Below are positions 8,450-19,856 of a stretch of DNA of 64,000 bases, piece after piece. Position numbers and translations under genes: made by a program. The DNA comes from Streptococcus shenyangsis (GTDB lineage: Bacteria > Bacillota > Bacilli > Lactobacillales > Streptococcaceae), in contig NZ_VFSH01000003.1 of assembly GCF_006385785.1 (NCBI RefSeq), forward strand, positions 1 to 64,000. Direction: 5' to 3'. Each line of letters begins with the position of its first letter. Positions within the stretch are counted from its first letter, which is position 1. The notes below the pieces were generated by a model. That model was not told the DNA's origin. It did not search any database and worked only from the letters and a program-made list of their open reading frames with translations.

Positions 8450-8713
8450 TCAAGATGAAACGGATTTAGAATTTCTTTTAGATATATGAAGACTCCCCCT
8501 ATAGTTTCTAGTGAATGTTTGTTTTTTCACTGTCCACTATAAGGGGAGCTTTTGTAATCAAGTATGAGTTAGATTTCTCTCTTCTGTTTTATTAAACTAC
8601 ATAGCTTACTTTTTAGTAGGCATCAGCTATTGTATTCTCCAGATGTTAGCTGACATCAATATACTGCTGCTTAAAATTTTGAGAGTTTTGTAGATTTTGA
8701 GTTTAGTTTCTGT
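8450..8713. other. Gap after ftsK with a long stem-loop
   Basis: No gene is visible. The main structure is CTCCCCCTATAGT (8493-8505) pairing with ACTATAAGGGGAG (8536-8548), with an inner AGTGAA/TTCACT pairing in the loop and CTTTTG after it. This could be a terminator or the relic of a small mobile element. The remainder is AT-rich and shows nothing I can name. Confidence 0.45.
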
Positions 8714-9184
8714 TTACTCACCAAAGAAAAATGGTGGGGTGAATTTTTTCAGTTCTTCAAAGCATTTTTGAGCAGCTTCTGCATCTTCACAGATGACCAG
8801 ACAGACATCATCACCACAGAGGGTAGCGATAGCGTCAGGGAAACTTAGAGCATCAATGATAGAACTGAATGATTGAGCAAGTCCAGGAAGAGTTTTCAAC
8901 AGGACTTGGTTCTGAACTGGGCGCATCAAGACGAGAGCATCTTCCATGTAGATTTCAAGACGTTTTTCCCATTTTGAGATGGAACCAGTATTGAGAACGT
9001 AGTAGGAATTATCTTCCTCACGTACCTTTGAGAGATTCATACTTTTAATATCTCTTGAAAGAGTTGCTTGTGTAACTTGAATGTCATTATCGGCAAGAAG
9101 AGATTGTAACTCAGCTTGTGTGTGAATCTTGTTTTTCGTTACAAGAGCTCTTATGAGTTGGTGTCGGTGTTCTGATTTATTCAT
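8714..9184 (-). CDS. ArgR/AhrC-family arginine-responsive regulator
   Basis: The 156-residue protein starts with an ArgR-type winged helix (KSEHRHQLIRALVTKNKIHTQ, then ATLSRDIKSMNL at about residues 39-50, the recognition helix) and ends with the oligomerisation/arginine-binding domain (SFPDAIATLCGDDVCLVICED, the GDD-type core). AAGGAG lies 9 bases before the ATG at 9184. In streptococci, several ArgR paralogues act together on arginine biosynthesis and arginine deiminase genes; this one stands next to pepX, as in related genomes. A second family member lies at 33206-33637. Which paralogue name applies (argR or ahrC) cannot be told from sequence alone. Confidence 0.85.
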   Translation of the reverse strand: MNKSEHRHQLIRALVTKNKIHTQAELQSLLADNDIQVTQATLSRDIKSMNLSKVREEDNSYYVLNTGSISKWEKRLEIYMEDALVLMRPVQNQVLLKTLPGLAQSFSSIIDALSFPDAIATLCGDDVCLVICEDAEAAQKCFEELKKFTPPFFFGE

Positions 9185-9198
9185 AAAATATTACTCCT

Positions 9199-9706
9199 TG
9201 TACAAGGTACAGAAAGCGTGGACTGAACGAAATCGTCAGTCGGGTGGTAAGCGGTATTGTCACGTATGATGATTTCAAAGTCAGTAGTAATTTAGAACGA
9301 TACGGAGAGAATCTCCTTCTTTTAACTTGTCACTAGTTGGGTGCAGATAAATGAGAAATTTATTCGTTCATCTACATTGCTGTTCTTTACTAACAGTAAA
9401 TCATTAAATTAGGGTAGCTTTTTGTCACGACTTGTTGTGAATTTACGCCAAATGGCAATTCACAGAGTTTGTCCAACATGTGGTGTGGTAGCGTGTATGA
9501 TAGAGGGTCACACATGTTGGTTATGGGGCGGTATCTTTTGTTCAAGATCCAGTAGTAGGACATCTAATAACCTTAATTTGAACTGGATTTGATACCAAGT
9601 TGTAGTTTTTTTCGACTGTTCAAGTGGGTGTCTCTAATGCTAGGAAGGTCAGTGGGTCTTGGATTGACTTGTCCTTAGAAACCTTCCATATTGAAAGTCA
9701 GGTACC
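9199..9706 (-). pseudogene. Decayed second copy of the pepX 3' end
   Basis: This stretch repeats, with many changes and small gaps, the last part of pepX just to its right. Shared blocks include GGTGGTAAGCGGTATTGTCA (9241 and 9752 areas), GATTTCAAAGTCAGTAGTA, TCTCCTTCTTTTA, AACAGTAAATCATT, TTTTGTCACGACT, AATGGCAATTCACAGAG and CTGGATTTGATAC. The match runs from about 9199-9706 against about 9719-10250, in the same order and orientation, so it is a tandem partial copy covering roughly the last 180 codons of PepX. No open frame survives. It explains the whole gap between argR and pepX. Confidence 0.85.
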
Positions 9707-11989
9707 TTATACATTTTGACAAGGTAGGATAAGAGTAGACTGTTCAAGATCGACAGTCAGGTGGTAAGCGGTATTGTCACGGATCGTGATTTCAAAGTCA
9801 GTAGTATAGAGAACTAAACGGAGAGTGTCTCCTTCTTTTAGCTTGTAAATAGTTGGTTGCAGTTCAAATTGGACATCCATCCATTCATCTGCAGTAATAT
9901 CCTCTACCAACAGTAAATCATTTTTATTTTGTAAATTGAGGTAGCCTTTTGTCACGACTCGTTGTGTATTTGCACTAAATGGCAATTCACAGAGATTTTC
10001 CAGCATGTGATAGCGACCGTTGTCAATGGTTCTAGCACTTAAAATAGCTGGGTAAGGCTGTAGGTATTTCTTTTGTCCAAATTCTAGCAGTTGGGCTGAT
10101 AATAGCCCCTTGTTGGTGCTGGATTTGATACGAAGCTTGAGCTGAGCGCGACCGTTCAGGTGGAGATCTTTGGTCACAGGAAGGTCAAAAGTAATTTGAT
10201 TGGCTTTCCCTTGATAGAGTTCTGTATTGAAGGTCTGGTATGTTTTACCATAGCGCTCAAAATCCTTATCTGGGTACTGGTTTTGAATGATTTGCTCTTC
10301 TTGACCAAGTGAGTAGGTTTCAAAGTTTTCTTGCTCACCGAAGTTATCAAGTGATAACCAAGTCTGAGGAGCGGTATTGTCCTGCCAAATAACGATCGGA
10401 AGTTGAAAATCTGTTTCTTGCCCCAATAATTTCTTAGTCAATAAGGCGTTCATAGATTCACGGAAGTCAATGGACTGCCAGTTGTTCATATAAACATGGG
10501 CACCATTATGGAAAAAGAGATGCTTGTTTATATGAGTAGGTAGAGCATGGAACATCTGATAAACATGAAGTGGTTTGACATTCCAATCCTGAGAACCATG
10601 GGTAAAGACAACCTCTGCCTTTACTTTATGGGCATTGAGCAGATAGTTTCGGTTATGCCAAAACTGATTGTAGTCCCCAGTCTTACGATCAAGTTGTTCT
10701 TTTACTTTTTCCAAATCAGCTTGGTGAGCCTCATTACCACGAATATAGTCGCCAGCCAAGAGATTACGAGAATAGGTTAGTTCAGCAAGGGAGTCAAAAT
10801 CCTCACCTGGATAACCGCCTGGGCTAGTTACCAGACCGTTTTCACGATAATAGTTGTACCATGAAGAAATGCCAGCTTCGGCAATGATTACTTCTAAACC
10901 ATCGACGCCTGTAGTCGCCAGACCATTGGACATGGTACCTAGATAAGAAAGTCCAGTTGTGGCTACTTTTCCATTTGACCAGTCAGCCTTGACTTGACGC
11001 TGGCGCGTGTGGTCGGTAAAGGCACGGCAACGACCATTGAGCCAGTCGATGACATTTTTATAAGCTTCGATTTGTTGGTAGTCTCCGTTAGTCATGAAAC
11101 CAGTAGAGTCTTTGGTACCAACACCTGACACATAGAGATTAGCAAACCCTCGTGGAAGGAAGTAGTCGTTGAGACTATAGCTAGCATTAATGTGAGTTAG
11201 CTTTTCCTCACTTTCTGCTACAAGTTCAGCTTGACCATGAGGTTGGACAAGATTTAGTTGAGGTTCTTCTAGCTCAATCTTGTGAGCAGGTTTAACTTCA
11301 AGTTCGCCCTCCATCTTGTAGAGAGCCTTGTCACTAGCCTTGTCATTTGTTCCCTGATGATAGGGACTGGCCGTCATGATAGCAGGGATTTGTCCCTCAT
11401 AACGAGGACGAATAATGCTGACCTTGACTAAGTCAGGTAACCCCTTTTGGTCAGTATCCACACGAGATTCAACGTAGACCACTTCTCGAATGACATCGTG
11501 GCTAGAAAAAGTAGCCAAACTCTTGCCGTTAAAGTAGTGGTAGTCATTATCCTCCGGAATAAGACCATCACTAACAAGTTGGTCGATAAGAGTATTTCCC
11601 TTTTTGGTGCGAGTATTGAGTAACTGATAGAGATTTTCAATCAAGTCACCATATATAATGGGAAATCCAGTCTCTTTACGAAAAACATCACTGTCTTCGA
11701 AGTCAACTAAATAAGAAAAGCCTAAAAGTTGAAAAGCAACAGTATAAAAAATATCTGCAGTTAAATCCTTGTCTGACTGAAAAAATTTCAGTAAGTCAGT
11801 TTCTTTATCAACTGCTAAATTAGATAGAGGATAGGTGCTATCCTTATAATTAAAAAAGAAACGAATAAGAAACGCTTCAAACATTTTTTTATTTGTAATG
11901 TTGACTGGTAAATCAAATCCATACTTTTTTAAATCACATAAAATAGTATCTCTTGGAAGTGATAAATAGCTGAATTGATTAAAGCGCAT
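9707..11989 (-). CDS. pepX: Xaa-Pro dipeptidyl-peptidase PepX
   Basis: PepX is a cytoplasmic serine peptidase that releases X-Pro dipeptides from peptides with proline second, important for using casein- or salivary-derived peptides. The 760-residue protein has the N-terminal helical dimerisation domain (about 1-150), an alpha/beta-hydrolase core with nucleophile Ser348 in GLSYLGT, the acid/His part ([12 protein letters not shown], then HNGAHVYMN), and a C-terminal jelly-roll domain. It starts at ATG 11989 after AAGGAGG. A degraded copy of its 3' end lies immediately downstream (9199-9706). Confidence 0.95.
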   Translation of the reverse strand: MRFNQFSYLSLPRDTILCDLKKYGFDLPVNITNKKMFEAFLIRFFFNYKDSTYPLSNLAVDKETDLLKFFQSDKDLTADIFYTVAFQLLGFSYLVDFEDSDVFRKETGFPIIYGDLIENLYQLLNTRTKKGNTLIDQLVSDGLIPEDNDYHYFNGKSLATFSSHDVIREVVYVESRVDTDQKGLPDLVKVSIIRPRYEGQIPAIMTASPYHQGTNDKASDKALYKMEGELEVKPAHKIELEEPQLNLVQPHGQAELVAESEEKLTHINASYSLNDYFLPRGFANLYVSGVGTKDSTGFMTNGDYQQIEAYKNVIDWLNGRCRAFTDHTRQRQVKADWSNGKVATTGLSYLGTMSNGLATTGVDGLEVIIAEAGISSWYNYYRENGLVTSPGGYPGEDFDSLAELTYSRNLLAGDYIRGNEAHQADLEKVKEQLDRKTGDYNQFWHNRNYLLNAHKVKAEVVFTHGSQDWNVKPLHVYQMFHALPTHINKHLFFHNGAHVYMNNWQSIDFRESMNALLTKKLLGQETDFQLPIVIWQDNTAPQTWLSLDNFGEQENFETYSLGQEEQIIQNQYPDKDFERYGKTYQTFNTELYQGKANQITFDLPVTKDLHLNGRAQLKLRIKSSTNKGLLSAQLLEFGQKKYLQPYPAILSARTIDNGRYHMLENLCELPFSANTQRVVTKGYLNLQNKNDLLLVEDITADEWMDVQFELQPTIYKLKEGDTLRLVLYTTDFEITIRDNTAYHLTVDLEQSTLILPCQNV

Positions 11990-12368
11990 AAAACCTCCTT
12001 GTAAAATAATAATTAAGGTTATTATATCAAAAAAATGGGAGAAAGGGAATCATTAAGTGAGAAAGAAATTAATTAAAGAATAATGAATATTATTTATATG
12101 AAAAACAGGTAAAACTCTATAGTCTAAAACAAATTATCATAGTAAACAGATTAAGTGAATATATCTTTCTATTTTAAAAGATATATTCACTTCTTGGGAT
12201 AAAAAGTAAAAAAATTACCGGATCATTTGATTCTTTAAATGTATTTTTACTTTTTTCGTTCAAAAAATTTTACTTTAAGGATAAAATATAGACAGGAGTC
12301 AATGCTTTTGTCTTTCTCTTTTTGAAAAATGGTATAATATAGTGAGAAGGATAGAGGAGAAGTGTAAA
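11990..12368. other. Gap between pepX and dnaE (divergent promoters, inverted repeats)
   Basis: No gene is visible. It must hold the pepX promoter (minus) and the dnaE promoter (plus; TATAAT at 12333-12338). Two inverted repeats stand out: a perfect 16-bp one, AAGTGAATATATCTTT (12153-12168) with its complement at 12177-12192, and a looser AAAAAGTAAAAA/TTTTTACTTTTT pair (12202-12213 and 12244-12255). Neither has a proper terminator layout for either neighbour. Confidence 0.5.
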
Positions 12369-15300
12369 TTGATCGCACAACTAGATACAAAAACAGTTTA
12401 TAGTTTTATGGAGAGCGTTATTTCGATAGACAAGTATGTGAGAGCAGCTAAAGACTATGGCTACACTCATCTGGCTATGATGGATATTGATAACCTTTAT
12501 GGGGCTTTCGACTTTCTAGAGATTACAAAAAAATACGGCATTTATCCTTTACTAGGGCTTGAAATGACTCTTTTAGTGGATGAGAAGGAAGTGAATTTGC
12601 GCTTTTTAGCTTTATCTAGTGTGGGCTATCAGCAGTTGATGAAGCTTTCAACAGCCAAGATGCAGGGGGAGAAAACATGGTCAGTCCTGTCCCAGTATCT
12701 GGAGGATATCGCAGTTATTGTACCTTATTTTGATGGATTTGAGTCGTTGGAACTAGGCTGTGATTACTATATTGGGGTTTACCCAGAAACACTAGCCAGC
12801 GAATTTCATCATCCAATCTTGCCCCTTTATCGGGTCAATGCCTTTGAAAGCAGGGATAGAGAAGTTCTACAAGTGTTAACAGCGATTAAAGAAAATCTAC
12901 CACTCAGAGAAGTTCCCTTACGCTCACGACAAGATGTCCTTATATCAGCAAGTTCTTTAGAGAAACTATTTCAAGAACGTTTTCCGCAAGCCTTGGACAA
13001 TTTAGAAAAACTTATTTCAGGTGTTTATTATGATTTGGATACTAGTTTGAAACTGCCTCGCTTTAATCCAGCGAGACCAGCAGTAGAAGAGTTGAGAGAA
13101 CGTGCTGAGCTGGGACTTGCTCAGAAGGGGTTGACTAGTAAAGAATATCAAGACCGTCTAGACCAAGAATTGGCTGTTATTCATGATATGGGCTTTGATG
13201 ATTATTTCTTGGTTGTTTGGGATTTGTTGCGTTTTGGACGTTCAAATGGCTACTATATGGGAATGGGACGGGGTTCTGCAGTTGGTAGCTTGGTTTCCTA
13301 TGCCTTGGATATCACAGGGATTGACCCAGTAGAGAAAAATCTCATTTTTGAACGTTTCCTCAATCGTGAACGTTATACTATGCCTGATATTGATATTGAT
13401 ATTCCAGATATTTATCGTCCAGATTTTATCAGGTATGTTGGTAATAAATATGGCAGTAAACATGCTGCTCAAATCGTTACTTTTTCAACCTTTGGAGCCA
13501 AGCAAGCTCTACGAGATGTATTGAAACGCTTTGGTGTGCCCGAGTATGAATTATCTGCAATTACCAAGAAAATCAGTTTTCGTGACAATCTTAAGTCGGC
13601 TTATGAGAGTAACCTCCAGTTTCGTCAGCAAATCAATAGTAAGTTAGAATACCAAAAAGCCTTTGAGATTGCTTGCAAGATAGAGGGCTATCCCAGACAA
13701 ACCTCTGTCCATGCGGCTGGTGTTGTGATTAGTGACCAAGATTTGACCAACTACATCCCTCTAAAGCATGGGGATGAAATTCCATTGACTCAGTATGATG
13801 CTCATGGAGTTGAAGCTAGTGGACTTTTGAAGATGGACTTTTTGGGACTACGAAATTTGACCTTTGTCCAGAAGATGCAAGAATTGCTTGCTGAAACAGA
13901 AGGTGTTAAGATAGCTATCAACGAGATTGATTTGGAAGATAAAGAAACGTTAGCTTTATTTGCCTCTGGTAATACAAAAGGTATCTTTCAATTTGAGCAA
14001 CCTGGTGCCATTCGCTTGCTCAAGCGTGTGCAGCCAGTCTGCTTTGAAGATGTCGTAGCAACTACTTCTCTAAATAGACCAGGTGCTAGTGACTATATCA
14101 ATAATTTTGTGGCAAGAAAGCATGGGCAGGAAGAAGTGACTGTTTTGGATCCAGTGCTGGAGGATATTTTGGCTCCAACCTACGGTATCATGCTCTATCA
14201 GGAGCAGGTTATGCAGGTTGCTCAGCGATTTGCTGGATTTAGTCTTGGGAAGGCCGATATTTTGCGTCGGGCTATGGGGAAAAAGGATGCCTCTGCCATG
14301 CATGAGATGAGGGCTTCCTTTATTCAAGGTTCATTAGGAGCTGGCCATACTGCAGAAAAGGCAGAGCAGGTCTTTGATGTTATGGAGAAGTTTGCAGGTT
14401 ATGGTTTTAACCGATCTCATGCCTATGCATACTCAGCCTTGGCCTTCCAGTTGGCTTATTTCAAAACACATTATCCAGCCATCTTTTATCAAGTCATGTT
14501 GAATTCTGCCAACAGTGATTACTTAATGGATGCCCTAGAAGCAGGATTTGAAGTGGCGCCTCTGTCTATCAACACCATTCCCTATCACGATAAAATTACC
14601 AATAAGTCCATCTATCTAGGTTTGAAATCGATTAAAGGAGTCAGCAAAGATTTGGCACTTTGGATTATTGAAAATAGACCTTATTCTAACATTGAAGATT
14701 TTATAGCTAAATTACCTGAGAATTATCTGAAACTTCCTCTGCTAGAACCTTTGGTAAAAGTTGGCCTTTTCGATTCATTTGAAAAAAATCGTCAAAAAGT
14801 ATTGAATAATTTAGCTAATCTATTTGAATTTGTGAAAGAGTTAGGTAGCTTGTTCGGTGATACAATTTATAGTTGGCAAGAATCGGAAGATTGGGCGGAA
14901 CAAGAAAAATTTTATATGGAACAGGAGCTTTTAGGGATAGGTGTCAGCAAACATCCCCTACAAACTATTGCAAGTAAAGCTATTTACCCAATTACCCCAA
15001 TCGGAAATTTGTCAGAAAATAGCTATGCTATTATTTTGGTTGAAGTTCAGAAAATAAAAGTGATCCGTACCAAAAAGGGTGAAAATATGGCCTTCTTACA
15101 GGTAGATGATAGTAAGAAAAAATTGGATGTTACCCTCTTTTCAGACTTATATCGACAGATTGGTCAGGAAGTAAGAGAGGGAGCATTCTACTATATCAAA
15201 GGGAAAGTCCAGTCACGTGATGGCCGTCTGCAAATGATTGCACAAGAAATAAGAGAAGCAGTGGCTGAGCGCTTTTGGATTCAGGTGAAAAATCATGAAT

Positions 15301-15470
15301 TGGATCAAGAAATTTCACGTATTTTAGAGCAATATAAAGGCCCAATTCCAGTCATCATCAGGTATGAAGAGGAACGGAAAACCATTATATCTCCTCAGCA
15401 TTTTGTAGCTAAATCTGATGAATTAGAAGCGAAATTAGGTGGAATCGTTATGAAAACGATTTATCGCTAA
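12369..15470 (+). CDS. dnaE: DNA polymerase III alpha subunit DnaE
   Basis: DnaE is the second replicative polymerase of Firmicutes, working with PolC in lagging-strand synthesis. I place the start at TTG 12369 (MIAQLDTKTVYSF, 1033 residues, the usual length) after GGAGAAG; the in-frame GTG at 12342 lies four bases after the -10 hexamer TATAAT and would fall upstream of or at the transcription start. The PHP domain is N-terminal, the palm carries the catalytic PDIDIDIPD (about residue 340), the fingers and a helix-hairpin-helix follow, and an OB fold lies near 900-1000. It sits upstream of the glycolytic pair pfkA-pyk, a standard streptococcal arrangement. Confidence 0.94.
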   Translation: MIAQLDTKTVYSFMESVISIDKYVRAAKDYGYTHLAMMDIDNLYGAFDFLEITKKYGIYPLLGLEMTLLVDEKEVNLRFLALSSVGYQQLMKLSTAKMQGEKTWSVLSQYLEDIAVIVPYFDGFESLELGCDYYIGVYPETLASEFHHPILPLYRVNAFESRDREVLQVLTAIKENLPLREVPLRSRQDVLISASSLEKLFQERFPQALDNLEKLISGVYYDLDTSLKLPRFNPARPAVEELRERAELGLAQKGLTSKEYQDRLDQELAVIHDMGFDDYFLVVWDLLRFGRSNGYYMGMGRGSAVGSLVSYALDITGIDPVEKNLIFERFLNRERYTMPDIDIDIPDIYRPDFIRYVGNKYGSKHAAQIVTFSTFGAKQALRDVLKRFGVPEYELSAITKKISFRDNLKSAYESNLQFRQQINSKLEYQKAFEIACKIEGYPRQTSVHAAGVVISDQDLTNYIPLKHGDEIPLTQYDAHGVEASGLLKMDFLGLRNLTFVQKMQELLAETEGVKIAINEIDLEDKETLALFASGNTKGIFQFEQPGAIRLLKRVQPVCFEDVVATTSLNRPGASDYINNFVARKHGQEEVTVLDPVLEDILAPTYGIMLYQEQVMQVAQRFAGFSLGKADILRRAMGKKDASAMHEMRASFIQGSLGAGHTAEKAEQVFDVMEKFAGYGFNRSHAYAYSALAFQLAYFKTHYPAIFYQVMLNSANSDYLMDALEAGFEVAPLSINTIPYHDKITNKSIYLGLKSIKGVSKDLALWIIENRPYSNIEDFIAKLPENYLKLPLLEPLVKVGLFDSFEKNRQKVLNNLANLFEFVKELGSLFGDTIYSWQESEDWAEQEKFYMEQELLGIGVSKHPLQTIASKAIYPITPIGNLSENSYAIILVEVQKIKVIRTKKGENMAFLQVDDSKKKLDVTLFSDLYRQIGQEVREGAFYYIKGKVQSRDGRLQMIAQEIREAVAERFWIQVKNHELDQEISRILEQYKGPIPVIIRYEEERKTIISPQHFVAKSDELEAKLGGIVMKTIYR

Positions 15471-15485
15471 AATTACGGAAAATAG

Positions 15486-16559
<1,074 letters not shown>

Positions 16560-16615
16560 TTAAAAAATTAGCTAATAAGACCAAAGAGGTCATATATAAA
16601 GGAGTCACAAAAATC

Positions 16616-18121
16616 ATGAACAAACGTGTAAAAATCGTTGCAACCTTAGGTCCTGCGGTAGAAATCCGTGGTGGTAAAAAATTTGGTGATGACGGATACT
16701 GGAGTGGAAAACTTGATGTTGAAGCTTCTGCTAAAAACATTGCTAAATTGATTGAAGCTGGAGCTAATACATTCCGTTTCAACTTCTCACACGGTGACCA
16801 TCAAGAACAAGGTGACCGTATGGCAACTGTTAAACTTGCTGAAAAACTTGCAGGTAAAAAAGTTGGTTTCCTTCTTGATACTAAAGGACCAGAAATCCGT
16901 ACAGAATTATTCGAAGGCGATGCTAAAGAATACTCTTACGTAACTGGTGAAAAAATCCGTGTTGCTACTAAACAAGGTATCCAATCAACTCGTGAAGTGA
17001 TTGCTTTGAACGTTGCTGGTGCCCTTGATATCTACGATGATGTTGAAGTTGGTCACCAAGTTTTGGTTGACGATGGTAAACTCGGTCTTCGTGTTTTCGC
17101 AAAAGACGATGCAACTCGTGAATTTGAAGTAGTAGTTGAAAATGACGGTGTTATTGCTAAACAAAAAGGTGTAAACATCCCAAACACTAAAATTCCTTTC
17201 CCAGCTCTTGCTGAACGTGATAACGCTGATATCCGTTTCGGTTTGGAACAAGGTATCAACTTCATCGCGATTTCATTTGTACGTACTGCAAAAGACGTTG
17301 ACGAAGTTCGTGCAATCTGTGAAGAAACTGGAAATGGACATGTTCAATTGTTCGCTAAAATCGAAAACCAACAAGGTATCGACAACTTGGATGAAATCAT
17401 CGAAGCTGCTGATGGTATCATGATTGCTCGTGGTGACATGGGTATCGAAGTACCGTTCGAAATGGTTCCAGTTTACCAAAAAATGATTATCAAGAAAGTT
17501 AATGCTGCAGGTAAGGTTGTTATCACTGCAACAAACATGCTTGAAACAATGACTGAAAAGCCACGTGCAACTCGTTCAGAAGTATCAGACGTATTTAACG
17601 CTGTTATCGACGGTACTGACGCTACAATGCTTTCAGGTGAGTCTGCAAATGGTAAATACCCTCTTGAGTCAGTAACTACAATGGCTACAATTGATAAGAA
17701 TGCTCAAACTCTTCTTAGCGAATACGGACGTTTGAACTCAGATTCATTTGAACGTAACTCTAAGACAGAAGTAATGGCTTCAGCTGTAAAAGATGCTACT
17801 AACTCAATGAATATTAAATTGGTTGTAACTCTTACTAAGACAGGTCACACTGCACGTTTGATTTCTAAATACCGTCCAAATGCTGATATCTTGGCATTGA
17901 CATTCGACGAATTTACAGAACGTGGTTTGATGTTGAACTGGGGTGTTATCCCAATGTTGACAGATGCTCCATCATCAACTGACGATATGTTCGAAATTGC
18001 TGAACGTAAAGCGGTAGAAGCAGGTCTTGTTGAATCAGGTGATGATATCGTTATCGTTGCTGGTGTACCAGTAGGAGAAGCTGTTCGTACAAATACAATG
18101 CGTATCCGTACAGTTCGCTAA
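16616..18121 (+). CDS. pyk: Pyruvate kinase
   Basis: Pyk converts phosphoenolpyruvate and ADP to pyruvate and ATP, and its balance with PtsI sets PEP supply for the PTS. The 501-residue protein has the TIM barrel start VKIVATLGPA, the K+/substrate site FRFNFSHGDH, the catalytic DTKGPEIRT, the metal site AKIENQQGI with ARGDMGIE, and the signature VITATNMLETMTEKPRATRSE, then an allosteric C-domain (about 370-501). AAAGGAG lies upstream of ATG 16616. It ends the pfkA-pyk unit and is followed by a terminator. Strong codon bias matches pfkA. Confidence 0.96.
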   Translation: MNKRVKIVATLGPAVEIRGGKKFGDDGYWSGKLDVEASAKNIAKLIEAGANTFRFNFSHGDHQEQGDRMATVKLAEKLAGKKVGFLLDTKGPEIRTELFEGDAKEYSYVTGEKIRVATKQGIQSTREVIALNVAGALDIYDDVEVGHQVLVDDGKLGLRVFAKDDATREFEVVVENDGVIAKQKGVNIPNTKIPFPALAERDNADIRFGLEQGINFIAISFVRTAKDVDEVRAICEETGNGHVQLFAKIENQQGIDNLDEIIEAADGIMIARGDMGIEVPFEMVPVYQKMIIKKVNAAGKVVITATNMLETMTEKPRATRSEVSDVFNAVIDGTDATMLSGESANGKYPLESVTTMATIDKNAQTLLSEYGRLNSDSFERNSKTEVMASAVKDATNSMNIKLVVTLTKTGHTARLISKYRPNADILALTFDEFTERGLMLNWGVIPMLTDAPSSTDDMFEIAERKAVEAGLVESGDDIVIVAGVPVGEAVRTNTMRIRTVR

Positions 18122-18151
18122 TTAAAAGATAAATAGTCTATCATATCAAGC

Positions 18152-18181
18152 TTCTAGCCTGTATGGTGGGCTATTTTTTTG
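18152..18181 (+). terminator. Terminator of pfkA-pyk
   Basis: TAGCC-TGTATGGTG-GGCTA followed by seven T. The stem is short, but the T run is strong. Confidence 0.6.
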
Positions 18182-18291
18182 TCTATGGGGCAAAACTTTT
18201 TACTTGCTATTTAATGAGACAGTATCAAGTGAATCAATCACTGATTCTTTCATGACATTTGTAATATGAGTGTAAATTACAGTTGTTGTTT

Positions 18292-18398
18292 TATAGTAGA
18301 TTGAAATAGAATATGAACAAGTTGATTGAGAAATTCAAACTGATTTTTCATAATATTTTATAAACTGATTTGTCCTGCTATTGATTCAACGAACTATA
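18292..18398. repeat. RUP-like short repeat (copy 2)
   Basis: Exactly 107 bp from TATAGTAGATTGAAATAGAA to the inverted end (...TTGATTCAACGAACTATA). The first 60 bases closely match the copy at 23162 and the reversed copy at 8341-8449. Length equals that recalled for pneumococcal RUP. It lies between the pyk terminator and a BOX element. Confidence 0.7.
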
Positions 18399-18459
18399 AC
18401 GTTTCTATGGCTTAAATAAGCTCTGCTGTCTTGTAGAAACGAATGTAAAACAGATATTA

Positions 18460-18617
18460 ATACTCTTCGAAAATCTCTTCAAACCACGTCAGCTTCATCA
18501 ACAACCTCAAAACAGTGTTTTGAGCTGACTTCGTCAGTTCTATCTACAACCTCAAAGCAGTGCTTTGAGTAACCTGCGGCTAGCTTCCTAGTATGCTCTT
18601 TGATTTTCATTGAGTAT
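18460..18617. repeat. BOX element (boxA-boxB-boxC)
   Basis: Begins ATACTCTTCGAAAATCTC and ends GATTTTCATTGAGTAT, the known termini of the BOX repeat of S. pneumoniae and relatives. Inside are the paired AAAACAGTGTTTTGAG and AAAGCAGTGCTTTGAG stem-loops and GACTTCGTCAGTTCTATC. At 158 bp it fits one boxA, one boxB and one boxC. BOX elements form stable RNA folds and may influence neighbouring genes. It lies between pyk (plus) and ldh (minus), both reading toward it. Confidence 0.92.
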
Positions 18618-18631
18618 AAGTTAAAATACAG

Positions 18632-18665
18632 AAAAAAACAACCCCTTGATGATTCAAGGAGTTGT
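18632..18665 (-). terminator. Terminator of ldh
   Basis: On the minus strand ACAACTCCTTGA-ATCA-TCAAGGGGTTGT is followed by seven T (18638-18632). A strong intrinsic terminator directly after ldh. Confidence 0.85.
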
Positions 18666-18676
18666 CTATAGCTAGA

Positions 18677-19711
<1,035 letters not shown>

Positions 19712-19713
19712 TC

Positions 19714-19742
19714 ATTCTATCACTTTTAAAAAACTTTGTCAC
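19714..19742 (-). promoter_or_regulatory. ldh promoter
   Basis: On the minus strand GTGACA (19742-19737), a 17-bp spacer and TAGAAT (19719-19714). The leader to the ldh ATG is about 45 nt. A weak cre-like TGTAAACGTTTTAG lies farther upstream near 19765. Confidence 0.6.
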
Positions 19743-19813
19743 GAATATGCCTTTCAGTTCTTGATGTAAACGTTTTAGCAGGGTAGATGGCTGAAATATA
19801 GGATACAATATGG

Positions 19814-19819
19814 TATAAT
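19814..19819 (+). promoter_or_regulatory. gyrA promoter -10
   Basis: TATAAT within ATGGTATAATATAC, about 38 bp before the chosen gyrA start. No strong -35 is visible. Confidence 0.5.
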
Positions 19820-19856
19820 ATACCTGATTACTAATTGTGAAATGAGGCATTTATTA

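Noticed and set aside
12342-12368. GTG start for dnaE giving 1042 residues
   Set aside because: It is only a few bases beyond the -10 hexamer and has no ribosome site; TTG 12369 gives the usual 1033-residue protein with GGAGAAG in front.
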